Positions 29,651-38,322 of a stretch of DNA of 64,000 bases are shown in pieces. The stretch covers positions 310,001 through 374,000 of the forward strand of contig NZ_JAAMQU010000002.1 of assembly GCF_013522925.1 (NCBI RefSeq), given 5' to 3'. The notes beneath the pieces were generated by a model. The model was given only the letters and a program-made list of their open reading frames with translations, had not been told where the DNA came from and searched no databases. Made by a program: the position numbers and the translations under genes. How positions within the stretch are numbered: position 1 is the stretch's first letter; each line of letters starts with the position of its first letter. The DNA is from Pseudomonas japonica. Its GTDB lineage: Bacteria; Pseudomonadota; Gammaproteobacteria; Pseudomonadales; Pseudomonadaceae.

Positions 29651-29990
29651 TCAGCCCGCCTTCGCACCAACCCCCTCGCCAATCGCCGCTGGCTTGGGCG
29701 CCCGCGCCAGATACAGCCCCAGCACACCCCCCGCCAGCAACGCCCCAGCCACCAGGAGAAGGGCATAGTCATAGCTACCGGTGCTGTCCTTGATCCAGCC
29801 CATCACCGGCGGCAGCCCAAGCCCTGCGATATTTGCGATGGAGTTGATCAGCGCGATGGAGGCTGCGGCAGCCGCGCCGGACAAGTACTCGGTAGTAGTG
29901 GCCCAGAACACCGGTGTGGCCGCCCAATTCAGGCCAACCGCCGTTACCAGCAGCCCGCGGGTTACCCAAGATCATAGCTAGGGCTATCAA
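29651..29990 (-). pseudogene. Truncated C-terminal fragment of an MFS transporter
   Basis: Read on the minus strand, the last 80 or so residues of an MFS permease are present (FWATTTEYLSGAAAAA... to a TGA at 29653-29651). About 254 bases (29703-29957) are nearly identical to 32625-32878 inside the intact MFS gene. The C-terminal 16 residues differ from that gene, so this is a remnant of a related allele or paralogue, not a plain tandem copy. Upstream the reading frame shifts at about 29957; beyond it a diverged hydrophobic MFS-like stretch (ALAMILGNP) continues to about 30.03 kb. The N-terminal three quarters are missing. Confidence 0.85.
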
Positions 29991-30098
29991 CACTGCACCC
30001 GGTATTAAGGACGCCGGTAAAAATGATAGCGGCGGAAGATACGCTACTCAGCTGGCCTTCCCTATATACTGACCGCAGCACCGATAAGCAAAGGCACG

Positions 30099-31931
30099 TC
30101 ATTGGAGTTCCTTCCCTGAGTAAGGGGAAAATTTATGAGCTGACCTTTGATCGCCAAAAAGAATGTCATACTGGATTGATTTGTATTGCTCTAGAATGTT
30201 TTTCTCTTGTCGGGCGGAACGTTCATCTGCATGGAGGTCCGCAGACGATATGATGTTTTTATCAATTATTTTGAAATAAGAAAGTGCGTTATCTAAAAAG
30301 CCGCCATAAAACGGTGTATTTGCTTCCACGGCCTCATCGATAATGTGAGGTATGAAGTTTGGACTGATGATCCCTAAATATTTTTTCTCCTTGTCATAAT
30401 TTGACCATATAATTAATGGCGTGGAGTGAAGCTTTATGCGTTCACTTGTTGATAGTTCGGGAGTCTTTGAGCTTATCAGGCCCAAGGTTCTATAGGTTTC
30501 GAAATCAAGGCCTAGCATTGGAAGATGGTCTCCAAAAAAAATAACCAATGTCGGTTTGGTCTCTCTGGATAGCTCTTTTATAAGTTCTCTAAATCCGATA
30601 TCGGCGTCGCGTGTTCCTTCAGAGTAAGTTTCTAGCGCGCTTACGGTAATTGCGTCTGTATCTGCTTTTGGCTTTATTGTGATGTGATTTTTTAGATATC
30701 TTGATTTTTCGTAAGGGCCGTGATTTTGCATGGTAACTACAAACAAAAATGTCGGTTTATCCGCGTCGCGTAAAACTTTAAGGATGTCTTGGCTCAGAGC
30801 TTTATCTGAATAAAATAAGCCTTTAGTATTGTTTTTATTTAATTGGTCAATGCTTAAAAATTCGTCAAACCCAAGGAGTGAATATACTTTTTCCCTATTC
30901 CAAAACCATTTGTGATATGGATGTAGCGCCACAGATCTATATCCCAAATTGCTGAGGGTCCTAACTACAGAGGGAATCGGTCTTTTAATGTACTGTTGGT
31001 AGGGTAAGCTTCCTGTCGGCAGAAAGGCATTTGAAAGTCCCGTCAACGCTTCAAACTCAACATTTGCAGTGCCGCCACCATATGTAGGTGAAAAAATCTC
31101 ACCTGTTTGGTTTGCTCGTAGTGTTGGAATTGGATCTTTTACGAACTCCGCTAAAGGTAGTTTTGTTGCGTCCCAAAATGACTCGCTCATTATGATCACG
31201 ATGTTAGGTCTATTTAGAAGCGAGGCGGCTTTGGGTGCAGTCTCAGGTAGTCCTTGCATTGCATTCTCGATAGCTAAATTGGGCTTTTCGATAATGGCGG
31301 AGTTTAGGCTGTAAGCGAATGCTAGCAGAAATCCATTCTTAGAGTAATTTAAAGACTGCTCCCATGCCATGTTCATTATTCCAGAAAGCCTATAAAGTGT
31401 GATGCTTCCTGCCGGGCTGATCCCGTAAATGGTAAAGGCAAGTGGTATAAATGCTAAGCTGCCGAAGATTATCCTAGGTCGTACAGTTGTCTTTTGACGT
31501 TTGTAAATGGCTATTATAGCTATTGCCGTGAGGAGAGTGAGGGTTGCTGTCACTAGCATTATTGCGGCACCTGCTAGGGGCCTTTCTTTCATAAGAAGAG
31601 GCAGCAGGTCAAAAATTTGCCTGACAAATAAAAAATCCCAAGGATAAAGCGGTTCTGATCGATAAGATGATTTTTGTCCGCTAATGGCCGAAATCAATAT
31701 GATGAAGGGGAATAGCATTGGAATAGAAATGTATTTACGCCCTATCACACAGTCCAGAACTATGCAAGTCAGAAACACTAATATCGAGGAAAATAAAAAT
31801 TCTTTAGAAGAATGTTTAATAAATAGAATCATCGTTTCTAGTGAGCTTGCGAGCGTTTGTGCGATTGAAACTATGGCTAAGCAGGCCGCGCCAGTAATAA
31901 TAAAATAGATTATGGTTTTCTTTGCTTGCAT
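30099..31931 (-). CDS. LTA-synthase-like membrane sulfatase (phosphoglycerol transferase family)
   Basis: A 610-residue protein with about five N-terminal membrane helices (1-190) and a large extracytoplasmic alkaline-phosphatase-fold domain (about 235-560). Sulfatase/LtaS motifs are seen: NIVIIMSESFWD with the nucleophile region, GGGTANVEFEALTG, VVTMQNHGPY and VIFFGDHLPMLG. Relatives transfer phosphoglycerol to teichoic acids, periplasmic glucans or surface sugars. A Pseudomonas target is most likely a glycan, but this is inference. The gene is strikingly AT-rich against its flanks, which points to recent transfer. It is bounded by the two MFS copies. The ATG at 31931 opens a Lys-rich signal-anchor. 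Confidence 0.85.
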   Translation of the reverse strand: MQAKKTIIYFIITGAACLAIVSIAQTLASSLETMILFIKHSSKEFLFSSILVFLTCIVLDCVIGRKYISIPMLFPFIILISAISGQKSSYRSEPLYPWDFLFVRQIFDLLPLLMKERPLAGAAIMLVTATLTLLTAIAIIAIYKRQKTTVRPRIIFGSLAFIPLAFTIYGISPAGSITLYRLSGIMNMAWEQSLNYSKNGFLLAFAYSLNSAIIEKPNLAIENAMQGLPETAPKAASLLNRPNIVIIMSESFWDATKLPLAEFVKDPIPTLRANQTGEIFSPTYGGGTANVEFEALTGLSNAFLPTGSLPYQQYIKRPIPSVVRTLSNLGYRSVALHPYHKWFWNREKVYSLLGFDEFLSIDQLNKNNTKGLFYSDKALSQDILKVLRDADKPTFLFVVTMQNHGPYEKSRYLKNHITIKPKADTDAITVSALETYSEGTRDADIGFRELIKELSRETKPTLVIFFGDHLPMLGLDFETYRTLGLISSKTPELSTSERIKLHSTPLIIWSNYDKEKKYLGIISPNFIPHIIDEAVEANTPFYGGFLDNALSYFKIIDKNIISSADLHADERSARQEKNILEQYKSIQYDILFGDQRSAHKFSPYSGKELQ

Positions 31932-32553
31932 TTTTGTTTTGTCTTTCGTCGGTCTATTGTCGAAGGTGGTTGGCTTTGCTTCAGTTCAACGTGTATAGTT
32001 GTGCGGCTTAAATTTGGCTATGTATGTCATAGGTTACGCAGCGGTGTGGTGGTGATATGATTCTGCGGTATCTATAACTATTGCTCGTGGATTTGGAAGT
32101 TCGGATTTTGTATATGCGGAATTTATCCTAGAGCGAGGCTCACTCCGCCGCGGCTTCACCGCTACGATTCTCCGTCCGCCTCCGCCCGCCAGCAAGTAAT
32201 TAAGCCATGAAGTCCGCTGCAAAGACTATTCCATAAGCTTCGAGCGGCCAGTGATTTCGAAAACTCCCGCAGCTTGAGCCGGATCGGGGTTCGTCGTAGG
32301 CAGTAAACACTTTAAAACCCAGCCGGCAATAGAGTCATCGTGGCTGAACTCCCGAAACGAAACAGATTGTTGATTTGGCAGCTATCCCTAGATGAAAGCG
32401 AAACTGCGTAAAAGGCACAGCCTAGCTCTGGTTAGGCTTGGTATGTGATGAGCACAGCATGTTAATCCTGAATGGTTTTCAGCAGTCTCCCTAGCCGAGG
32501 GTGCGGCTTCGACCGGTATCATACTTTAGAATAGGGCGCAGCCCGGAGACAAT
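31932..32553. other. 622-base gap without a convincing gene
   Basis: This gap between the LTA-synthase-like gene and the intact MFS gene holds the AT-rich promoter region of the former (31932-32110) and a degenerate stretch. On the minus strand, about 32345-32200, a short frame reads LYCRLGFKVFTAYDEP and ends at a TAA (32202-32200); it faintly recalls the C-terminus of a GNAT acetyltransferase and is cut by an in-frame stop. At 32464-32480 the phrase TCCTGAATGGTTTTCAGC repeats, almost exactly, one at 29534-29555. Confidence 0.5.
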
Positions 32554-33897
32554 TTACTTTTGGACAGATTCCACATGACCCTGCAGGTCCACCCTTTCGC
32601 TAAAGGCCGCCACTTTGGGCATGCGCGCCAGATACAGCCCCAGCACACCCCCCGCCAATAGCGCCCCTGCCACCAGGAGAAGGGCATAGTCATAGCTACC
32701 GGTGCTGTCTTTGATCCAGCCCATCACCGGCGGCAGCCCAAGCCCTGCGATATTCGCGATAGAGTTGATCAGCGCGATGGAGGCTGCGGCAGCCGCGCCG
32801 GACAAGTACTCGGTAGTAGTGGCCCAGAACACCGGTGTGGCCGCCCAATTCAGGCCAACCGCCGTCACAAGCAGCCCATAGGCGAGCCACGGGTTGCCCG
32901 ATACCACTGCCAGCGCAAGCAGCACGCCTGCCAGCATCAATGGCACGCCCAAGTGCCTGGCGCGTTCGCCCTTGCGGTCTGAGTGGGTGCCGTTGAAATA
33001 CATGAATACGCAGGCGAAAAGGAACGGCAGCGCCGACAGTGCGCTAACCGTGAACGAAGCCTGGCCGGAGACCGATTTGACGATCAGCGGGAGGAAGAGG
33101 GTAATCCCGATGGTGCCGAAAGCCTGCAACAGCCAGAAAAGGCTAAGCAGCCATACTTGCCGGCTTTGAAAGGCTTTGCGCCAGCCCACGTGGTGTGAAA
33201 TAGGGCTGCTGGCCTGTTCCGCAGCAATGGTGCGGCTTAGCCAGGTGGCTTGGGCGGGTTCCAGCCAGTGGGTACGCTGGGGTGTGTCAGGCAAGTAACG
33301 CAGCACAACCACGCCCAGCACCACCGCCGGCAGGCCTTCGAGAAGGAACAGCCAGCGCCAGCCGCTCACGCCGAAGTAACCGTCCAGGTGCAAGAAGGCG
33401 CCGGACAATGGCAAACCGATCACCGAGGCCAGCGCGGCGCCGATGTAGAAGAAGGACATGGCCTTGGCCCGGTCGGTGCGCGGGTACCATTGCGACAAGT
33501 AGTAGATGATCCCGGGCGTGAAACCCGCCTCCGCCGCACCCAGCAGCAGCCGCATACCATAGAGTTGGTTGGCGCTTTGCACCAGGCTCATGCCGGCCGC
33601 CACTATGCCCCAGGTAATCATGATGCGGGCGATCCAGCGCCGTGCCCCTACCCGCGTCAGGATCAGGCTGCTTGGCACCTCCAGCAGGATGTACGTGAGG
33701 AAGAACAAGCCTACCCCTATGCCATACATACGAGCGGTAAGGCCGAGTTCGGCGTTCATCTGCAACGCCGCTACGGAGATATTGGACTTGTCGATGTAGG
33801 CAACCATGTACAGCAGCATAAGAAACGGGATGAGCTTCAGGTTGAGGCGTTTGATGGTGCTGGCGTGAAGGCCGGCGTCCAGGTTCGGTTGAGCCAT
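32554..33897 (-). CDS. MFS transporter, anion:cation symporter (ACS) type
   Basis: A 447-residue permease with about 12 membrane helices. The N-terminal segment FLMLLYMVAYIDKSNISVAAL and the loop GARRWIARIMITWGI place it in the ACS family that takes up organic acids such as phthalate, tartrate or nicotinate-type substrates. The substrate is unknown. No catabolic gene neighbours it. Its 3' part is nearly identical to the truncated copy at 29.7-29.95 kb. The start at 33897 follows a modest ribosome site (TGAGGTTCCC read on its strand). Upstream lies the 299-base gap to divergent ihfB, AT-rich and without a gene. Confidence 0.9.
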   Translation of the reverse strand: MAQPNLDAGLHASTIKRLNLKLIPFLMLLYMVAYIDKSNISVAALQMNAELGLTARMYGIGVGLFFLTYILLEVPSSLILTRVGARRWIARIMITWGIVAAGMSLVQSANQLYGMRLLLGAAEAGFTPGIIYYLSQWYPRTDRAKAMSFFYIGAALASVIGLPLSGAFLHLDGYFGVSGWRWLFLLEGLPAVVLGVVVLRYLPDTPQRTHWLEPAQATWLSRTIAAEQASSPISHHVGWRKAFQSRQVWLLSLFWLLQAFGTIGITLFLPLIVKSVSGQASFTVSALSALPFLFACVFMYFNGTHSDRKGERARHLGVPLMLAGVLLALAVVSGNPWLAYGLLVTAVGLNWAATPVFWATTTEYLSGAAAAASIALINSIANIAGLGLPPVMGWIKDSTGSYDYALLLVAGALLAGGVLGLYLARMPKVAAFSERVDLQGHVESVQK

Positions 33898-34196
33898 GGG
33901 AACCTCAGGCTGTTGTTGTTATGGATGCTTGGGAGCTGAGCCCACCCTAAAGTAGTTTTAAAATTCGCTCAATATATGATTATTAATCCCACATAGTGGG
34001 AAATTAACACTATCTATCTAAAGATGTTCTCTATGAAGCGAGGCGGCGGCGTCAACAAATTGATGCCTGTTTTTATGGGCTGGCAGCGCTTTCGCTTGGA
34101 TTTCCAAAAAGTCAAGATGCGGGCTGTTCAAACCCTGTTCACCGTGCTACAACCTTTCTTGCGGTTTCCTAGCTTCTTGATAAAGAAGGGAAAAAC

Positions 34197-34496
34197 ATGA
34201 CGAAGTCCGAACTGATCGAACGCATAGTCACGCATCAGGGCCTGTTATCGTCGAAAGACGTAGAGCTGGCGATCAAGACCATGCTCGAGCAGATGTCCCA
34301 GTCCCTGGCCACAGGAGACCGGATTGAAATCCGTGGCTTCGGCAGTTTCTCGCTGCACTACCGCTCACCGCGGGTGGGCCGAAACCCGAAGACCGGCCAG
34401 TCGGTTACCCTGGACGGCAAGTTCGTTCCGCACTTCAAGCCTGGCAAAGAGCTGCGTGACCGGGTGAATGAAGATGAAGAGCGAGACAGCGCCTGA
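34197..34496 (+). CDS. ihfB: Integration host factor beta subunit
   Basis: IhfB pairs with IhfA to bend DNA at specific sites in recombination, replication and transcription. The 99 residues show the HU/IHF fold and signature [21 protein letters not shown] with the intercalating Pro in RNPKTG. The ATG at 34197 is preceded by AGAAGGGAAAAAC. In P. aeruginosa and other pseudomonads ihfB follows rpsA at a short distance and precedes the O-antigen genes. Here about 6 kb of accessory DNA separates rpsA from ihfB. Confidence 0.97.
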   Translation: MTKSELIERIVTHQGLLSSKDVELAIKTMLEQMSQSLATGDRIEIRGFGSFSLHYRSPRVGRNPKTGQSVTLDGKFVPHFKPGKELRDRVNEDEERDSA

Positions 34497-34513
34497 CCTC
34501 TGGAGGAAAGCCC

Positions 34514-34792
34514 GTGCGTAGCTTCACGCGCCTGCTGCAAGTTGTTGTTGTTCTGGTCGTGGCGGCGGTATGCCTGCTGTTCGTACTGGAAAACCCGCAA
34601 AAGGTGGCCTTGAGCTTCCTTGGGTTCACAAGCCCTGAATGGCCGCTATCGGTAGTGGTGCTGCTTGCGCTGCTGGCCGGGTTGGCCGTGGGGCCGCTGA
34701 TTGGATGGTTTATCGCAATGCGGGGCCGTCGGCGGTTGCGCCGGGCAGCCATTCGGCAGAAGGTAAACAGTGTACCTGCCAGCCAGGCCTAG
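34514..34792 (+). CDS. LapA-domain (DUF1049) membrane protein
   Basis: A 92-residue inner-membrane protein with two helices (about 7-28 and 40-65) and a basic cytoplasmic tail (RGRRRLRRAAIRQK). It resembles LapA, which in E. coli helps the LapB/FtsH control of LPS synthesis. The start is a GTG at 34514 with TGGAGGAAAG ahead. It follows ihfB by 17 bases, as usual in pseudomonads. Its stop overlaps the stop of the convergent isochorismatase-like gene. Confidence 0.88.
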   Translation: MRSFTRLLQVVVVLVVAAVCLLFVLENPQKVALSFLGFTSPEWPLSVVVLLALLAGLAVGPLIGWFIAMRGRRRLRRAAIRQKVNSVPASQA

Positions 34793-35328
34793 GCCAGTAG
34801 CGCAGCCGTGGTAGCGATTGCCGCGTAGTCCAGCGCCAGGTTGCTCAAGGACAGCGCGTGTACGTCCTCGGCCGGCCACAAGCGCCCGCTGAGGTCCTGC
34901 TGATCGTAGGTGTACGTCGCGTCCTCGACCACGGTTACCGCAAAGCCCAGGTTGCCTGCGGTCCGTGCGGTAGCTTCGACCGAATTATTCGTTATAACCC
35001 CAACCACCACCACATCGTCGATACCGCGAACACGCAGCCAGCGCTCCAGCTGGGTGGCGGTAAAGGCGCAGGGCACGTTCTTTTCGAATACCGCTTCGCT
35101 CGCCAAAGGTGCAAGCGCGGGCTGGAATTCGCAACCCGGCTGCCCAGGGTAGAACACCGACCCGGCGGTTCGGGAAATATGCCGGACGTGCACCACCGGC
35201 CAGGCCCTCTCGCGCCAATGGCCGAGTAGCGCGGCAATATTGTGTTCGGTGTCGGGGTTGTTGCGGCGGCCGAGGTGCGGCGCTTGCATGCCCTGCTGCA
35301 TGTCGATGATCAGCAGTGCGGCGCTCAT
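34789..35328 (-). CDS. Isochorismatase-like hydrolase with Ser at the usual Cys position
   Basis: A 179-residue protein of the isochorismatase/cysteine hydrolase fold. It starts ALLIIDMQQGM with the catalytic Asp and has the cis-peptide loop VVGVITNNSVEATAR. In most cysteine hydrolases this loop reads TNxCV; here the nucleophile position is Ser. Such Ser variants are known in the family, and activity could be altered or of isochorismatase type. The substrate is unknown. The ATG at 35328 is preferred to the frame start at 35361. Convergent with the lapA-like gene (4-base overlap), and 16 bases downstream of the lipoprotein gene. Confidence 0.85.
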   Translation of the reverse strand: MSAALLIIDMQQGMQAPHLGRRNNPDTEHNIAALLGHWRERAWPVVHVRHISRTAGSVFYPGQPGCEFQPALAPLASEAVFEKNVPCAFTATQLERWLRVRGIDDVVVVGVITNNSVEATARTAGNLGFAVTVVEDATYTYDQQDLSGRLWPAEDVHALSLSNLALDYAAIATTAALLA

Positions 35329-35344
35329 TGCGCTAACCCTGACA

Positions 35345-35623
35345 TCAGCGGCACAACACAATCATGCTGCGGCTGGTATAGCCCGCCGGGTTGATACCGA
35401 ATGGATACTCGCTGGCGTCTTCGCCGTCCTGGCCCGAGCGGGCGAGCACCTTGTAGTCACCGCCACAGGCTTTCTCCGCTCGCTTGTAGCAGCGGTTCCA
35501 CGAGGAGGTAAGCCCCGAGCAACTGATGTTGAGGCCCTTTTTCCCCTGCCGGATCTGGGATTGCGAATCCGCCGCACACCCACACAACGCCAGCACTGCT
35601 ATCGCCACCAGAATACGTTTCAT
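35345..35623 (-). CDS. Small predicted lipoprotein
   Basis: A 92-residue protein with a lipoprotein signal (MKRILVAIAVLALCGCAADS): hydrophobic stretch then a lipobox-like LCGC. Three to four further Cys residues occur in the mature part (ISCSG, NRCYKRAEKACGG, IVLCR) and may form disulfides in the periplasm. The sequence PFGINPAGYTSRSMIVLC closes it. Function unknown. The ATG at 35623 is preceded by GGGCGGGC; an upstream ATG at 35641 is less likely because it would put six residues before the signal. Confidence 0.78.
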   Translation of the reverse strand: MKRILVAIAVLALCGCAADSQSQIRQGKKGLNISCSGLTSSWNRCYKRAEKACGGDYKVLARSGQDGEDASEYPFGINPAGYTSRSMIVLCR

Positions 35624-35865
35624 GCCCGCCCTTATGATCATTGCCCGGGTGCGTTGCCCATGGCTGAACGGCTTTATACGTAGTTATCCGCCTGTATCGG
35701 CGGCTACGGCCTGATACCCCAAACCTACCTCAAACAAGGCCCGAAGCGTAGAAAACTTTACTTACGAATCAACGATTCACGAAGTATTTCGGATCAGCGC
35801 CTATAGGGTTTCCGGATGGATACACGGCTAAATCCTGCCCCCCATCGCACAAAGGAATGGAGCCA

Positions 35866-37287
35866 GTGCCGTATCCAGATATTACCCACCACGGTGCCCA
35901 CCAAGGCGTCACCGGGTCCTGCCATCAGGTTCAGCTAGGCAATGGCCGAAGCCTTCTGGTGGATTGCGGGCTGTTCCAGGGGCGTGAAGCCAACGGCCGC
36001 AGTAATGCAATCGACTTTCCCGTAGAAAACGTCGCCGGGCTGGTGATAACGCACGTACACCTGGACCACATCGGCCGTATTCCCTGGCTGCTGGCGGCCG
36101 GGTTCGATGGGCCTATCTACTGCAGCGAGCCCTCTGCAAAGCTATTGCCGCTGATGCTCGAAGACGCCTTCAAACTGATGATCTCCCGGGACCAGACGAA
36201 GGTGGAACGCTACCTCGCCCTGGTCGCCCAGCGAACAGTGGCCTTGCCCTACGGCCAGTGGAATGCCTTGCCTGACCAGCCAGGCTGTCGCTTGCGGCTG
36301 CAGCGGGCCGGCCATGTGCTGGGGTCCGCCTACGTCGAGCTCGATATACAGCAGCCGGGCGAGCCAGGAAGCACGCGAGTGGTATTCTCCGGCGACCTGG
36401 GTAGCGGCCGCTCCGCGCTGCTCAGGCCCCCAGTGCCGCCAGAGCGCGCCGATGTGCTTGTGCTGGAAAGCACCTATGGCAACCGAATGCATGGCGGGAG
36501 CGAAGATCGCGTGGCCCGGCTGGCCCGCCTGATCGAACAGGCCCTCGAAGACCAGGGTACTATCCTCATTCCGTCTTTCAGCCTGGGGCGCGCGCAGGAG
36601 CTGTTGGCCGATATCGAAACCATTATTCGCCACAAGGCGCTGAGCCAGGGCAGGGGAGATGCCTCAGACATTGTGGACTGGCCGCAATTGGCGGTAATCC
36701 TGGATTCCCCGCTGGCAAGCCGAATCACCCAGGCCTATCGCGACCTGCAGCCGTGGTGGAACGAAGAAGCGCAAGCACGTGCCCAAGCCGGGCAATCGCC
36801 GTTGGCGTTCCCACAACTGATTACCATCGACAACCACGAGCAACACCTGCGCACCGTCAACTACCTCAGCAGCACGCTGCGCCCGGCCATCGTTATTGCC
36901 GGCAACGGAATGTGCTCGGCAGGGCGGATCGTGAACTACCTCAAGGCCATGCTCAGGCACCCTCGGCACAACGTACTGTTTTCCGGGTACCAGGCCAAAG
37001 GCACCCCGGGTGCAGTGATCCAGGCGGCGGAGGGCGCGGAAGGCTTTCTTGGTATTGACCTTGATGGCGAGCGCTACGACATTCGCGCTGGTGTGGCCAC
37101 GCTCGAAGGGTACTCGGCCCACGCCGACCAAGCGGGGTTGCTCGCGTTTGTGGGCGGAATAGAGGCGCCGCCGAAAGAGGTGCGGTTGGTGCATGGTGAG
37201 TTCAAGGCCAAGGCTGCGCTGGCGAAGGCGCTGCGTGAAGCACAGCCTGAAATTCGTGTGATAGGGCATGTCACGGAGAGTGTCTAG
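35866..37287 (+). CDS. Metallo-beta-lactamase fold, beta-CASP RNA-hydrolase-like protein
   Basis: A 473-residue protein with an MBL domain (HVHLDHIGRIPW gives the HxHxDH metal site; later GHVLGSAY and FSGDLGSG) and a beta-CASP insert (ESTYGNR..., ILIPSFSLGRAQE, GNGMCSAGRIVNYL, GYSAHADQ). This is the YSH1/CPSF-73-like arrangement of RNA-cleaving enzymes; bacterial members have unproven roles. The GTG at 35866 is favoured because the ribosome site AAGGAATGGAG sits just ahead and the product begins PYPDITHHGA; an ATG at 35857 is possible. It opens the cell-surface region but has no obvious link to sugar chemistry. Confidence 0.88.
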   Translation: MPYPDITHHGAHQGVTGSCHQVQLGNGRSLLVDCGLFQGREANGRSNAIDFPVENVAGLVITHVHLDHIGRIPWLLAAGFDGPIYCSEPSAKLLPLMLEDAFKLMISRDQTKVERYLALVAQRTVALPYGQWNALPDQPGCRLRLQRAGHVLGSAYVELDIQQPGEPGSTRVVFSGDLGSGRSALLRPPVPPERADVLVLESTYGNRMHGGSEDRVARLARLIEQALEDQGTILIPSFSLGRAQELLADIETIIRHKALSQGRGDASDIVDWPQLAVILDSPLASRITQAYRDLQPWWNEEAQARAQAGQSPLAFPQLITIDNHEQHLRTVNYLSSTLRPAIVIAGNGMCSAGRIVNYLKAMLRHPRHNVLFSGYQAKGTPGAVIQAAEGAEGFLGIDLDGERYDIRAGVATLEGYSAHADQAGLLAFVGGIEAPPKEVRLVHGEFKAKAALAKALREAQPEIRVIGHVTESV

Positions 37288-37338
37288 GACAAGACAAGGT
37301 TTGCCCCGTTAGCCCAACAAGCGCTGATCACGCAATGC

Positions 37339-37383
37339 TGTGGAATATTGTAACAAGGTGAAAAAAATGTGAATATTGTGTAA
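37339..37383 (+). repeat. Direct repeat upstream of the WaaP-like kinase gene
   Basis: TGTGGAATATTGTAA (37339-37353) and TGTGAATATTGTGTAA (37368-37383) are near-identical and start 29 bases apart, about three helical turns. They lie in an AT-rich gap just before the kinase start, a plausible regulator-binding pair. Confidence 0.5.
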
Positions 37384-37412
37384 ATGGCATTTTGATACCT
37401 AGAGGCAGTTGC

Positions 37413-38249
37413 GTGGCAAGGCAGCAAAAACTACTGATCGCCGAATTCCCTTATCGGCTCAAGCATGCCACTGCCACGCTTCACTTCAGGACACAGCTAT
37501 CAGCCGCTGCACGGGTTGAAGTAGAGCAAATGATCACGGGCCCAGCGAAGGGAAGGCGCATAAGTGCCCCGCTGGGTAACCCCCAGAACGCAATATTTGC
37601 GAAGCAGGAACAGCTGGATTCCCTGCGGCAGCGGTTCCGGGTGCATACCGGCCGCCTTCGGCGCAATGGTATGTACGACTGGCCTGTCGAGGAACTCCGT
37701 AACACGGCCGAAGCCTTCAAGCGTGGCGCCCCGGTAGCAGGGTTAATGGGCTTTGGCTATGGCCGTTCCAAGGTGGGGCTGGTGGACAGGCTGTTTCTCT
37801 TTACCCCGCTGCTGGGTAAGCATGTTGACGGCTTAAGCTGGATCGAAGCGCACCCAAGAGAGGCTCGGCAGTTTGCCCGGGCCGCCTTCGAGCTGATTCG
37901 GTCTCTTCATGCGCAAGGTATCGCCCATATGGACCTGTGGGCGGCGAACGTGATGATGCCGACCGTCGAAGGTGACACGGTCCTGGCGATCGATCTGGAA
38001 AACAGTTTCTCGATCCCGACTCGGTTTTTGAGCGAGACCTTGGGCTTCCAGTTTGGCTTCATCTATCACCGCGAACTCTACCGCTACATTACCGAGGCGG
38101 ATTACGATGCGCTGGTGAGTGAAGCCTTGGATGGCTTTGCGAATGTAGATCGGCAGCGTTTCTGGCAAACGTACGTGGTGTGCAAGCATGAGCATGTGGG
38201 TCGGCTTGAGCGCAGGGAAATCTTTCTAAAAGGGCGCATTGGCGGTTAA
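37413..38249 (+). CDS. WaaP/Kdo-kinase-like protein kinase-fold enzyme
   Basis: A 278-residue protein with a RIO/WaaP-like kinase fold: HMDLWAANVMM (catalytic loop HxD...N) followed by VLAIDLENSF (metal-binding Asp). Related enzymes phosphorylate heptose or Kdo of the LPS inner core on the cytoplasmic side. Its place ahead of an acetyltransferase and O-antigen genes supports a cell-envelope role, but the exact acceptor is not shown. The start is taken as GTG at 37413 (VARQQKLLIAEF) with AGAGGCAG upstream; an in-frame TTG at 37392 is an alternative. Confidence 0.78.
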   Translation: MARQQKLLIAEFPYRLKHATATLHFRTQLSAAARVEVEQMITGPAKGRRISAPLGNPQNAIFAKQEQLDSLRQRFRVHTGRLRRNGMYDWPVEELRNTAEAFKRGAPVAGLMGFGYGRSKVGLVDRLFLFTPLLGKHVDGLSWIEAHPREARQFARAAFELIRSLHAQGIAHMDLWAANVMMPTVEGDTVLAIDLENSFSIPTRFLSETLGFQFGFIYHRELYRYITEADYDALVSEALDGFANVDRQRFWQTYVVCKHEHVGRLERREIFLKGRIGG

Positions 38250-38322
38250 GGTCCGTTAGTATCCTGCAACACCCTGCAGCCCTGGGGCGCCCAGCCCTTC
38301 AGTAAGGACCAGTCTCCCCGTA

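Noticed and set aside
32034..32222. Small minus-strand frame of 62 codons in the gap before the MFS gene
   Set aside because: It begins in AT-rich promoter-like DNA, has no ribosome site or motif and crosses a degenerate segment.
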